Shown here in pieces: positions 1-7,973 of a stretch of 10,339 nt of DNA. This DNA is from Trichomonas tenax (lineage: Eukaryota; Parabasalia; Trichomonadida; Trichomonadidae). The DNA lies in assembly GCA_023091735.1 (NCBI GenBank), contig JALKBU010001494.1, positions 1 to 10,339 of the forward strand, in the 5' to 3' direction. Made by a program: the position numbers and the translations under genes. The notes below the pieces were generated by a model. That model was given only the letters and a program-made list of their open reading frames with translations, was not told the DNA's origin and ran no database searches. Within the stretch, counting starts at the first letter, position 1. Each line of letters opens with the position of its first letter.

Positions 1-331
1 TACTTGATTTAAAATATGATGTTTTATTTCCAAAATCTCCAAAATGTTTTCTTATTTTATCATTTTTCCATTCATTATATCTTACTGTATAAATTTTATC
101 CTTCATTTTACATCTTTCGTCATTACCCATATATTTATAACAAATTATTGATTTAGAGTTTTCATAGTCTTCGGCGTTCAATACTTCACAGTCTTCTTTA
201 AGAAATATATGCTTTATGTACTCAGGATTTATCATTCTATAATATTGTTTACCTTTAAATCGTAAAATATAAACTGGAACTCCATCTTCAATCACTCTTT
301 CATCTATTTTATCATTTTTGATATTCGACAT
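1..331 (-). CDS. Unrecognised protein, N-terminal 110 codons, cut by window edge
   Basis: The frame is open from the ATG at 329-331 leftwards to base 1 with no stop in 110 codons, so the gene continues outside the window. The start follows an AT-rich stretch and is the first ATG in frame. The product begins MSNIKNDKID and is hydrophilic, rich in Lys, Asp, Glu, Tyr and Asn, with no signal peptide or membrane segment. Visible landmarks are a Tyr-rich strand-like stretch (YILRFKGKQYYRM, residues 21-33), three Cys (48, 64, 74) and a basic-aromatic stretch ending HFGDFGNKTSYF (residues 96-107). I do not recognise the family. Codon use is AT-rich, unlike the sugar kinase 0.5 kb away on the same strand. 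No TCA-Y-W initiator lies just upstream; two copies of a TATATATAGTGGG box do. A multicopy or transposon-borne gene is possible but unproven. Confidence 0.7.
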   Translation of the reverse strand, partial: MSNIKNDKIDERVIEDGVPVYILRFKGKQYYRMINPEYIKHIFLKEDCEVLNAEDYENSKSIICYKYMGNDERCKMKDKIYTVRYNEWKNDKIRKHFGDFGNKTSYFKSS

Positions 332-388
332 TGTTCACTGTTTATGTAAGAATAAAAATAAATAAAATTTAAAATTAACTTAGTTTTT

Positions 389-426
389 CCCACTATATAT
401 ATTAGTTATTGTCCCCACTATATATA
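389..426 (-). promoter_or_regulatory. Duplicated TATATATAGTGGG box upstream of the partial gene
   Basis: The 13-mer CCCACTATATATA occurs at 389-401 and again at 414-426, 25 bp apart. Read on the minus strand it is TATATATAGTGGG, placed roughly 60-95 bp upstream of the ATG at 331. An exact 13-bp repeat in such a position suggests a promoter element, but AT-rich repeats of this size can also arise by slippage. No known factor is assigned. Confidence 0.3.
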
Positions 427-688
427 GTTACAAAAATTGGCAACTAACCCACAAACATATACTACTAATCTTAATCAAAATTATGATAAACTTTTATTAG
501 CATTAAATGATGTTCCTTATCTTAACATAAGATGGATTATATCTTTCCTTTTCAAAATATGTTTAATACTGTTTGATATATATTTAATATGGTATATTAT
601 TACAAGCTTTTTCTAATTCACTGTAATGCCTACGTTTTAAATACAAGGTATAAAAAGAATCAATGTCTTTTTTCATAATGCAAAATTA

Positions 689-694
689 TTTATT
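689..694 (-). terminator. Possible poly(A) signal (AATAAA) of the sugar kinase
   Basis: On the minus strand AATAAA, which includes the trichomonad-type UAAA, lies about 95 bp after the TAA stop at 789-791. It is the first UAAA downstream of that stop. The distance is longer than usual for trichomonads, so the assignment is tentative. Confidence 0.3.
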
Positions 695-788
695 TCCTAT
701 AAACAAAAGCATGCGAGTTGTTTCACAAGGCATTCAATAGGAAGAAAAGAATTGCAAATGCTTTCATAGGTGAATTGAACATTAAATC

Positions 789-1676
789 TTACTTTGGAAG
801 AATTGGTGCCAACAGCGGGTGATCGCGATGAGCGTATGAGCCCTGCGTTCCGACACCAGTAACAGAGATAGCTGCAGCAATGCAAGCGACATGTCCAGCT
901 TCCTCGTATGTGCAGCCCTTAGCAATGCAGTATGTGAAAGCACCCAAGAAAGAGTCACCAGCGCCTGTTGTGTCAACGACATCAACTTTGATGGAAGGAA
1001 CATGGATTGGTTCTTGACCTTTCTCGATGATCAAAGCACCATTTGATCCCTGAGTCTGAATGACGCATTCAATGCCAATATTGAACAAATCCTGAACGGC
1101 ACCGAACGAAGCAAGTTCAACTTCATTGACAATGACAACAGAAGCATCCTTGAACAAGTTGATATCGCAATTTTCTGGGACAGGAGAGACGTTCAAAATT
1201 GTCTTTGCGCCTCCGCTGCGGCTGATCTTGAGAACTTCCAAAGCAGTCTCTACCGGGATCTCGAAGTTAGTGACAACAATCTTGCTGCTCGCGAGTTTGT
1301 CCTTCATGGAGTGGACCATGTCGAGTGTCACTGGGCATGTGTGAATGACGATTGCTGACTCGCCACCATCCAACACGAAGCAGAGGGCAATGCCTGAAGG
1401 GGCGTCTTTAGTGACGTGAACGTATTGTTTGGATACACCAATCTCATCGAAGTGATTTAATATAATTTTTCCGTCGGCATCGTCACCAACAGCTGTAAGA
1501 AGGTTCGGCTTCAATGTTTCATCGGACAAAAACGCAAATTGCGCACAAGCATTTGGAGCTTTGCCGCCAAAACCTTTATCCAACCTGATGCCATGAACCG
1601 TTTCGCCGAGATTTGGAAGATCGTGGCATCGTGAATAGAGATCGATGCTGCAAATGCCGACAAATGTCGTTTCCAT
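789..1676 (-). CDS. PfkB-family sugar kinase, ribokinase-like
   Basis: This complete 295-residue protein has the usual ribokinase length. Family enzymes transfer phosphate from ATP to a sugar hydroxyl (ribokinase: ribose to ribose-5-phosphate) in the cytosol. Visible signatures, in order, are: N-terminal strand FVGICSIDL (5-13); the sugar-binding GFGGKAPN (35-42), equivalent to the ribokinase GGKGAN; GDDADG (64-69); NVSPVP (162-167); the Mg-site NEVE (184-187); TQGSNGAL (208-215); and the PfkB signature DTTGAGD (235-241), with the anion-hole GAG and catalytic base Asp241. All key residues are present. The spacing of the NxxE and GAGD motifs fits ribokinase better than fructokinase or adenosine kinase, but substrate is not certain. 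The ATG at 1674-1676 fits the family N-terminus, and a TCATT initiator sits 29 bp upstream. The gene is clearly richer in G and C than its surroundings, as expected of a strongly expressed trichomonad gene, or possibly of acquired origin. No signal peptide or membrane segment is seen. Confidence 0.93.
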   Translation of the reverse strand: METTFVGICSIDLYSRCHDLPNLGETVHGIRLDKGFGGKAPNACAQFAFLSDETLKPNLLTAVGDDADGKIILNHFDEIGVSKQYVHVTKDAPSGIALCFVLDGGESAIVIHTCPVTLDMVHSMKDKLASSKIVVTNFEIPVETALEVLKISRSGGAKTILNVSPVPENCDINLFKDASVVIVNEVELASFGAVQDLFNIGIECVIQTQGSNGALIIEKGQEPIHVPSIKVDVVDTTGAGDSFLGAFTYCIAKGCTYEEAGHVACIAAAISVTGVGTQGSYAHRDHPLLAPILPK

Positions 1677-1702
1677 TTTTTTGAAATGTAAACTATAGAA
1701 AA

Positions 1703-1707
1703 AATGA
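1703..1707 (-). promoter_or_regulatory. Initiator-like motif (TCATT) for the sugar kinase
   Basis: On the minus strand TCATT matches the trichomonad initiator consensus TCA-Y-W, with the A as predicted +1. It gives a leader of about 29 nt before the ATG at 1676, slightly longer than typical. A five-base motif can occur by chance, so support comes mainly from position. Confidence 0.45.
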
Positions 1708-1983
1708 TGGGATTTGCATAGACTTCACTTTTCATTTCTCTTACTAAATTTAGACTTTACATATGATACCATTTCTCAATTTTCGATCATTAAAGTTTTT
1801 GGCAATTTTTGTAATCTTCAAGGGTTATTTATCTCCATTTTGTTGATGCAAATAGAGTTTACATAATATGGGACAGCTATTTTTGCAATAAAAACGATAT
1901 TTAGGTGTCAGGAATAATTTGTCGATTTTTAGAGTTAGTATAGGAAATACGCAATGTGGATATTTGACTTTTGAGCTTAAAAT

Positions 1984-2186
1984 ACTCAAACGCGAGTATT
2001 TTGAAAATCTTGAAAATATTTTTCGATTTTAACTCTACATTTATTATTTACTTTATATGTAGATAATAAATATGCCAATAAAAATCTACAAACACGAATA
2101 TTTCAAAGATCGTGAAACTATTTTCTGATTTTGTTGATATGCTCATAGATTATATTAGATGTAGATAATATATTTATTGATAAAAA
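1984..2186. repeat. Diverged tandem duplication, unit about 102 bp
   Basis: Two adjacent stretches, about 1984-2085 and 2086-2186, align along most of their length by eye. Matching anchors are CAAACGCGAGTATTT against CAAACACGAATATTT, ATTTTTCGATTTT against ATTTTCTGATTTT, and ATGTAGATAATA present in both near the unit ends. About two thirds of positions agree, so this is an old duplication. It lies in the spacer upstream of both kinases. Confidence 0.55.
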
Positions 2187-3413
2187 GTCTTAAATATGAG
2201 AAATTGAAAGATTACAAAAAGGAATAAAAGTGACAGACCTTAAGTTTGAATAGGATGATGGACAGAAATTTTATTCAAAAGTGCCAATATTTTTTTTCTT
2301 GCTAAAAGTGACGATCAATCAACTTTCTGATTTTGCCACATCAAATCGCCAGATTTCATCTTTGAAACAGAATCTTAAAGAGGAGCTCATGGTAATGATC
2401 TCATGATAAAATATTTTTAGATCTTTTTGGCAATTTAATATTAATATCACAATGTTGATGTATGTCACGATGTAATATTGCTTAAATTGTCCTAATGGGC
2501 CTATAGCCGAGAGATTCAGTTCAAACCACGATTTGAAAGAAATTCGTAAAGTCAATACTTGAAGTTAAGCCTTAAAACTTAAATCTTAGATTAAATTATA
2601 TCTGTGGATTATAAATAACTAATAAAAATGTTAATTCAAAGCTCAAGAAAAATAATTTTTTATAACGAGAATATTAATAACAAGAAGGTTAATAGTATTT
2701 TTCATCAGCATTAAATTTCCATTTTATATGCTTTTGTTTTGTCCAAATACGAATATAAATCGGCCATTTTATTATTCATCAAAATATATGATTGTGTGCA
2801 AGGCTGGAGCTTTAAAAACAAAAGGAAAAATAGATTCTTAGCATTATTCGTAAACTTAGCAAAACTTGAGACAGACCTTTTCAATACATTTCAGAGTCAC
2901 TTTTTTACGAAATAGTGGATTGCTTGCAAAATTTTTGTTGTTTACACTAAGTCGAATTAACATCATGTTTGTAATCTACATATCTATTATATTTTAATAA
3001 CTGTTGTCTTTCTCGTTATTTTACAAATTAATATTCCAACTTTTCCTCATTTATGGATGAAATAGATATAAAGCAATATATTTTTAACTGAAAATTTTCA
3101 CAAATTTCTAATTTTACAATGCGTCTGAGATCTTTGGAATATAGACCACTGACGACCAATGTACCCTATTAATGCTGTGATTATCGCAAAAACTCTTTTC
3201 TATAGCAAAAAATACAACTCATTAATGATTTTGTAAACCATTTAAATGTAGCAAAGTTTTGAAAACTCATTTAAATCATTTCTGAAAATTAAAAAACTGA
3301 CAATGACAATTTATTTGTTTCCCCAACATTAAGGATCAAAATTATAAAGATTATTTCCTTGTTGGCACTTTTTCAACAGATTATTCTTGGCATTTTTTCC
3401 TTTATTTAAATAA

Positions 3414-4346
3414 ATGCGTCCAAACATTCCAGGTTATTCTATTGGTAAGTCACTCGGAAGGGGCGCATTTGCGTCTGTCTGGCTTGCTGTTGACCAGAAA
3501 ACTGGGCAGAGGTATGCATTGAAGAGCATTAACAAGGAGCACTCAAATTCCGACTACTTTAAAACGATAAAACAAGAATTAGAAGCATTGAAATCACTTA
3601 ATCATCCAAATGTTATATCATATGTTGGATTATATGAAACATCAACTTCTATTAATATACTAATGGAGCTCTGTGAGCAGGGTACTCTGGAAGACTTTAT
3701 AGTGAAGCGTGGGTTCCTACAAGAATCTTTTGCGCAGATCTTGTTCAAGCAGATAATCGAAGCATTAATGTACTGTCATGAGAAAGGATTTGCACATCGC
3801 GACCTTAAGCCTTCAAACATCCTAATTTCCGGTCAGTCCTCGATCAGAGTGTCCGATTTTGGCGTTTCAGGTACTTTTTCGGAAGATGGACTGATGAGCA
3901 CAATATGTGGCACTATATATTATTCGGCTCCGGAATGCCTCTCAGGTCACTATAATGGAATGCAGGCAGACATGTGGAGCTGTGGAGTCGTATTATATGT
4001 TATGCTCACAGGAAAGCTCCCATGGAAATCTAAGATGCCAGGCGATTTCAGGATAGAAATGGAGAAAGGCATTAATGAAATTGCTGGTGTCTCTGATGAA
4101 TGCAACCAACTTATTAAGATGTTATTGAATGTTGATCCAGAACAAAGACCAACAGCTAAGGATGTTTTGACTGGTCCATGGTTATCTAAATTACCCGAAA
4201 AGGTCACTTTGAGAAGTTATTCAAATAATATTAAGCCTAAGACATCCAATTCAATCCTTAGACATGCGGTTGACACCAGCAAAGTAACAAGAAATGAGTT
4301 AAATCACAACAAGAATAAGTTATCAATGAGTTTTGAACTCTTATAG
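3414..4346 (+). CDS. Ser/Thr protein kinase, CAMK/AMPK-like
   Basis: This complete 310-residue cytosolic protein kinase phosphorylates Ser/Thr on protein substrates. The catalytic domain spans about residues 8-257: Gly loop GRGAFASV (15-22), ATP Lys37 in YALK, alpha-C Glu55, catalytic HRDLKPSN (128-135, Asp130), DFG (148-150), APE (172-174), Asp186 in ADMWSCG, and subdomain XI Arg245 in EQRP. All catalytic residues are intact, so it should be active. The activation loop STICGT places Thr163 fifteen residues after the DFG Asp, the same spacing as AMPK Thr172. This suggests control by upstream phosphorylation (inference). The tail (258-310) is short, basic and Ser/Asn-rich, with no recognisable regulatory domain such as UBA, KA1 or a calmodulin site. 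The ATG is the only start that keeps the whole N-lobe. Upstream, GCATT at 3390-3394 is one base off the initiator consensus. The stop is TAG, with UAAA 8 nt later. Confidence 0.96.
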   Translation: MRPNIPGYSIGKSLGRGAFASVWLAVDQKTGQRYALKSINKEHSNSDYFKTIKQELEALKSLNHPNVISYVGLYETSTSINILMELCEQGTLEDFIVKRGFLQESFAQILFKQIIEALMYCHEKGFAHRDLKPSNILISGQSSIRVSDFGVSGTFSEDGLMSTICGTIYYSAPECLSGHYNGMQADMWSCGVVLYVMLTGKLPWKSKMPGDFRIEMEKGINEIAGVSDECNQLIKMLLNVDPEQRPTAKDVLTGPWLSKLPEKVTLRSYSNNIKPKTSNSILRHAVDTSKVTRNELNHNKNKLSMSFELL

Positions 4347-4354
4347 ATTGTTTG

Positions 4355-4358
4355 TAAA
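4355..4358 (+). terminator. UAAA poly(A)-type signal after the kinase
   Basis: TAAA lies 8 nt after the TAG stop at 4344-4346, the usual place of the trichomonad UAAA signal. TAAA is common in AT-rich DNA, so it is supportive rather than proof. Confidence 0.45.
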
Positions 4359-4450
4359 TTTTGTACTTTTGTTTGTTAATCTCATCTATTTCTATATAGG
4401 ACACCTTTAGATCAACATGATTTAATAGTGTTTTTAGTCTATGCGTGAGA

Positions 4451-4482
4451 TTTTTGAATCACTAACGTACATTATTCAAAAA
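4451..4482. repeat. Perfect 9-bp hairpin downstream of the kinase
   Basis: TTTTTGAAT (4451-4459) pairs with ATTCAAAAA (4474-4482) around a 14-nt loop. It lies about 105 bp after the kinase stop and could be a 3'-end structure or a chance AT-rich inverted repeat. Confidence 0.35.
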
Positions 4483-4710
4483 TTATAGGAAATCATGAAA
4501 TAAAACAAATCATAGCAGTTAAAGAGTGACTTATCTTTAATATTTTTTTAAAAAATAGTATACCCTCCTTTTCCTACTTATAGACTTTTTAAAAAAAAAA
4601 ACATTTTTTTAGAAAAAAATCCTCAAAATCACAGCAAATTCAAAAATAAACACATCGTTATTAACAGCATCAAGAATGTGACAATGTAGTATGGCGCAAG
4701 CCTCGAACAA

Positions 4711-4774
4711 AGATGTTTCATCATCGCATTTCATGAAATTTGCGCTTCATAAAACTCGATGAATATGAACATCT
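4711..4774. other. Multi-part stem-loop of unknown role
   Basis: AGATGTT (4711-4717) pairs with AACATCT (4768-4774). Inside it TCATCG (4721-4726) pairs with CGATGA (4757-4762). An alternative inner hairpin CGCA...TGCG (4725-4744) surrounds a TTTCATGAAA palindrome. Nested helices in 64 nt are more than expected for spacer DNA, but no box motif of a known RNA class is clear. Confidence 0.25.
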
Positions 4775-5163
4775 GGAGCCTGATAATTTGTATCATATAT
4801 ACTCATATATATGTGCACTGATTCACAGTATCAAAACTGAAAAGTAAGAATTCGACTTAATCTGATTGCCTTGCCTATAGAATATTTCAACCAAATACAT
4901 ATATGTTGTAGTTTATGTGCCACTTAATCGTTTTAACTATGAATGAAATGAAATAACTATAATTGATAATCATTCATAATATTATGCTATAATTGTGTTA
5001 TAAATGGAAAAATATATGATATAGCTCCAACATATTTGAAACATTATGTTTATTATTGCTGTTAGCGTAAAAACACATATGAAATTGGAAATTTCATTCT
5101 AAAACTATGAATTCAACATATATAAAATATTCAAAATGATCAGAAAACTAAAAGTAATGATAA

Positions 5164-5180
5164 ATACAGCAATGCTGTAT
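5164..5180. repeat. Perfect 17-bp palindrome
   Basis: ATACAGCA and TGCTGTAT flank a single A. It is symmetrical enough for a dimeric DNA-binding protein site, but it is not near a recognised start and no factor is known. Confidence 0.3.
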
Positions 5181-6403
5181 GTATAAATCGGAATTTTTTA
5201 TCATATGAAAAACCTTATTGTTTTCATCAATTGAACATGAAGGTAATGCTACAATAGTCAAGTATTGTGTATATTTAATCAATACAACGAAAAATATAGA
5301 CCATCAGATATCGAGAAAGAAAATACTATCAATTTAGTTAAAATAATTGTTTCTTTGTACAAACTTCGATTTGCTTAAACCAGCCTCTGCATATCAAGGC
5401 TAGAATAAGGAAATAACAATTCTTGAAAATTCTAAATTGTTAGAAAATATGCATTTGTATGTCTCACTAGACTTTCTTCCTACTGTAGTTGACTTCAGTA
5501 TCTTAAATAGCCATAATAGCGTAATCTAAATTTGTCAAGAAATACGAAAATGAGTCATTGATACATTTCTTTGAGAGAGTGAATTTAAATTCTTATTCTT
5601 ATTGTTAAGAATTTATATAAATGAATGCTTTCGATAGTGTAAAAAATTGGGGATTTAAAAAATAGCATTCAGGAATGGTGAACATTGCCGCAATGTGGTA
5701 TATGTCAACATCGCATTGTAAACCTGAATTATTTGGTCTTTGTTGGGATTGTCAACCCCACTTTAAAAATGTTTCGCTTTCAGGTTATTTTAAATTTTTT
5801 CATAGAAACGAAATTTTTTCAAATTTCACAAAATAGATTATGGATATAATAAGCTTTATATATTTGAAGTTTTATTTTTGAAAATTATTTTTTCTTCAAA
5901 TTCGAAATATTGATATTATGTATATCGTAGATTCTATATTATAAAATTTGAGGCTCGACATTTTTTTGAAATTTTGATTGCGAAAGTTGAGAATCCAAGC
6001 CAAAATTTTATCATGGGGACAAAATGCATCAAAAGGGACTTCTGACCCATCCCAATGTATAGAACACCGCAGCTTCGATAGAAACTATCACAACAACACA
6101 AAACCCGAGCACAAAAGATGAGTATAATTTGTCATGTAAATATTTATTTGACATTTGGCAAATATGTTGACTATACTTGGCATTTAATAATATAGTTTAC
6201 AATTAAAAAGGGTGTGTAAAAAATATAAGGTGGTGATTTTAATGTAGTGGGACAAACAAAATTTTAAAAATGTATTTGTATTTTGCTCGATGGAAGCCAA
6301 TGCGCTAGGTAACTTGTTTTTACGCATTGGGTTCGTTATTTAGAGTAAGATAAAAATTCGAAACATTGATTTGGACTTGTTTGGCGACAGGATAAGGCTA
6401 CCA

Positions 6404-6625
6404 ATGGAGCCTGATCGAATCGTATTAAGCATGTACAACCATCTACTATGCTTGAATAAACTTGAAAATATTGACGAAAGGATGAAGTTTTTGACGACTA
6501 ATTATGAGAAGAAAATAAAGTCTGTGCTTTTTTTTAAAAGAATGTTGAGAGATGGAAACAACAGAGATAAGAAAGAAATGGAACTGGAGGCTCTCAAACA
6601 TCTGCGAAAAATGACACTTTTGTAA
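6404..6625 (+). CDS. Small helical/coiled-coil-like protein, possibly the end of a broken gene
   Basis: From the ATG at 6404 the product is 73 residues, beginning MEPDRIVLSM and ending KHLRKMTLL. It is strongly charged (Lys, Glu, Arg, Asp) with regularly spaced Leu/Met, as in a helix or coiled coil. The stop is TAA followed by AA, so stop and UAAA signal overlap as in many trichomonad genes. I do not recognise a family. The frame is open upstream from 6344 without an ATG, and the added residues look protein-like (DLDLFGDRIRLP). A TAG at 6341-6343 separates it from a further 17 codons starting at ATG 6290 (MEANALGNLF). It may therefore be a short gene starting at 6404, or the 3' part of a gene of about 111 codons broken by one nonsense codon. 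No initiator motif lies near either ATG. The open length is only marginally beyond chance. Confidence 0.4.
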   Translation: MEPDRIVLSMYNHLLCLNKLENIDERMKFLTTNYEKKIKSVLFFKRMLRDGNNRDKKEMELEALKHLRKMTLL

Positions 6626-7640
6626 AATGCTTAAAAATCAAAATAAGCTTGAGCATATTGTTCTGTGCTTAAAATCACCCGTTTTGTTCGATTAAAACTT
6701 CAACTAACATGCATAAAAATTGATAAAATCGAAAAAGTGAAATGAAAAATGTACAAAAATTACTGCATCCTTGTACGTTTATTAGATTTATCTGAATGTT
6801 AAGATGGGGTTATGAGGCTTTAAAGCATCAGATATTATTGCAGTGATAGAGTTTAACTTAACAGCAAAGTTAAATGCTCATGACAAAAAATACAAAAATA
6901 ATCACATTTTAAAACATAAGAAAGTAATTTTTACAGAAAGAACGAACAACAAATAGACACATGAGTACTTGGTTTGGTAATTTACTGTAGGATTTTTGTC
7001 TATACGTGAAAGATATTTTTTAAAATAATATTATGTGTTGATTATATATGAAATCACTTGTATGTGCGCATTGGGATGCATAAGCCAAGTATTTGCTGAC
7101 TTTGCTAACGAAGAGTCGATTCGATTTGAAAAAAATCGCATTTTTGTGCGTAAAATGTTCATATTTCTTTTTTGCTTTGCCCATTTTGATGATTTTGATC
7201 ACTAAAAATCAAAAATATCAAAAAATGTCGTTAACTTATTAATTTTGCATTTTATAGTATTGATATGATAACATGTGTATGTATTGTGCACAGGGATTAC
7301 ACTCTTGTCGACAGCTTCGTATTTATCGAGAAAAAAAAATTATGATTGGATATTTCTTGAAATTTCATGAATGGGTAATGCAGGAATACTGAGGCATCCA
7401 TGTGATTGATGTAACTTCGTTATCATACATCATTGTCATATAATAAGGTCTCTTTCCATCACACAAATGAATCGTAGGGGGTGCAACCTAACCCCAAATA
7501 ATTGTTTTTAATGAATTTCGTAGTTTTCTAATAACATTAAGCTTATACATAGATTATGTAGCCTATAGACAAAATCTGTGTATATAGGCTATTATTTATA
7601 TCTGTTTAAAATAGGAATTACATAAATAAAAATTAACAAT
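6626..7640. other. 1 kb AT-rich intergenic region with hairpins
   Basis: No confident gene is seen. Hairpins occur at 6852-6874 (TTTAACTT/AAGTTAAA) and 7559-7591 (TAGCCTATA/TATAGGCTA, 15-nt loop), and there is a 10-bp palindrome GCTTTAAAGC at 6817-6826. A minus-strand frame (7020-7184 from its first ATG, beginning MGKAKKKYEHF, 54 residues) ends in TAAAA, but it has no initiator and no recognisable domain. A 12-mer in the second hairpin, ATGTAGCCTATA, recurs at 9493-9504. Confidence 0.5.
7559..7591. repeat. Perfect 9-bp hairpin
   Basis: TAGCCTATA (7559-7567) is inverted at 7583-7591 around a 15-nt loop. The same GTAGCCTATA core recurs at 9495-9504, again beside a partly complementary ATATAG. 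The two sites may be remnants of one small repeat family. Confidence 0.35.
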
Positions 7641-7737
7641 TAATCAGTAGGCGGAACTACTGTGCTTCATTAATGTGTGGCCATTGACGAGTAGTTCGAA
7701 TTTGGAGCGTTTATAACAGGCTGCTACTTGTAAATCT

Positions 7738-7819
7738 CGAAATTCGTGGCAGTTGCTGCCGTGTAGCGCGCTTTGGAGCTACAGCAGTGCATAGCTGCTG
7801 CTGAGTGGCTCGAAATTCG
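7738..7819. other. 82-nt cloverleaf-like fold
   Basis: CGAAATTCG at 7738-7746 and 7811-7819 can pair with each other (4 bp, one A-A mismatch, 4 bp). Between them lie three hairpins: GGCAG/CTGCC (7748-7760), GTAGC/GCTAC (7763-7782) and CAGCAG/CTGCTG (7782-7800). The middle two share one base. The outline resembles a tRNA, but the D-loop, T-loop and acceptor features of a real tRNA are absent. Orientation cannot be decided because the arms are symmetrical. Confidence 0.3.
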
Positions 7820-7973
7820 TAGTGTCCGGTAATTGCAGATTTGATCAAATTCGGGGCTTTCTCCAATGGCTGGAGCGCCTAGTTAGCATGATCTTGTAGC
7901 AATGGGTGGGTGCAGTTGATTTGCTCGAAATTGAGACTTTGCAAGAGAGGGGCTGCAACTGAGCAAATAGGGA

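Larger units (their letters stand above)
332..788. other. Intergenic region between the partial gene and the sugar kinase
   Basis: This AT-rich spacer holds the TATATATAGTGGG pair, a short hairpin (ATCTTA/TAAGAT at 519-533) and, near 690, the poly(A)-type signal of the sugar kinase. On the minus strand a 30-codon frame (584-676, beginning MKKDIDSFYTLYLKRR) has protein-like composition. It is too short to be called a gene on open length alone. No RNA gene is seen. Confidence 0.5.
1677..3413. other. 1.7 kb AT-rich spacer between divergent genes
   Basis: This spacer separates the 5' ends of the minus-strand sugar kinase and the plus-strand protein kinase, so it holds both promoters. Besides the initiator near 1705 and a diverged tandem duplication near 2.0-2.2 kb, nothing stands out. 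Open frames such as 2319-2555 (minus) and 2715-2915 (plus, no ATG) have lengths expected by chance in such AT-rich DNA. No tRNA or rRNA is seen. Confidence 0.6.
4347..6289. other. 1.9 kb AT-rich intergenic region
   Basis: No convincing gene is seen. The region holds the kinase 3' signals, a multi-part stem-loop at 4711-4774, a 17-bp palindrome at 5164-5180 and homopolymer A/T runs near 4590-4620. A 53-codon frame from an ATG at 5675 to a TAG at 5836 carries a Cys-x7-Cys-x2-Cys pattern, but it has no other support and the opposite strand is equally open. A 43-codon frame at 5247-5378 lacks an ATG. Confidence 0.55.

Noticed and set aside
441..460. ACTAACCCACAA resembling the trichomonad intron 3' splice motif ACTAACACACAG
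   Set aside because: It lacks the terminal AG, and no 5' GTAYGT partner or split gene is seen.
1126..1344. Open frame antisense to the sugar kinase
   Set aside because: It lies wholly within a clear PfkB gene, is uninformative in sequence, and is explained by the codon use of the real gene.
2490..2530. tRNA-like boxes (TAGCCGAGAG and AGTTCAAACC)
   Set aside because: The spacing is too short for a tRNA and no acceptor stem can be drawn.
2319..2555. 78-residue minus-strand open frame in the spacer
   Set aside because: It has no initiator, no domain, and a length expected by chance in this AT-rich sequence.
2715..2915. 66-codon plus-strand open frame with protein-like composition
   Set aside because: It has no ATG. 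Several open stretches of this length are expected by chance across six frames of a 10 kb AT-rich window.
5247..5378. 43-codon frame ending in TAAA
   Set aside because: It has no ATG and a chance-level length; the UAAA match is common in AT-rich DNA.
5675..5836. 53-residue frame with Cys-x7-Cys-x2-Cys, possible zinc finger
   Set aside because: It has no fourth ligand in a convincing place and no initiator, and the opposite strand is also open. It is not strong enough to call a gene.
7020..7202. Minus-strand frame containing MGKAKKKYEHF
   Set aside because: The first codon is GTG. From its ATG only 54 residues remain, with no recognisable domain or consensus initiator.
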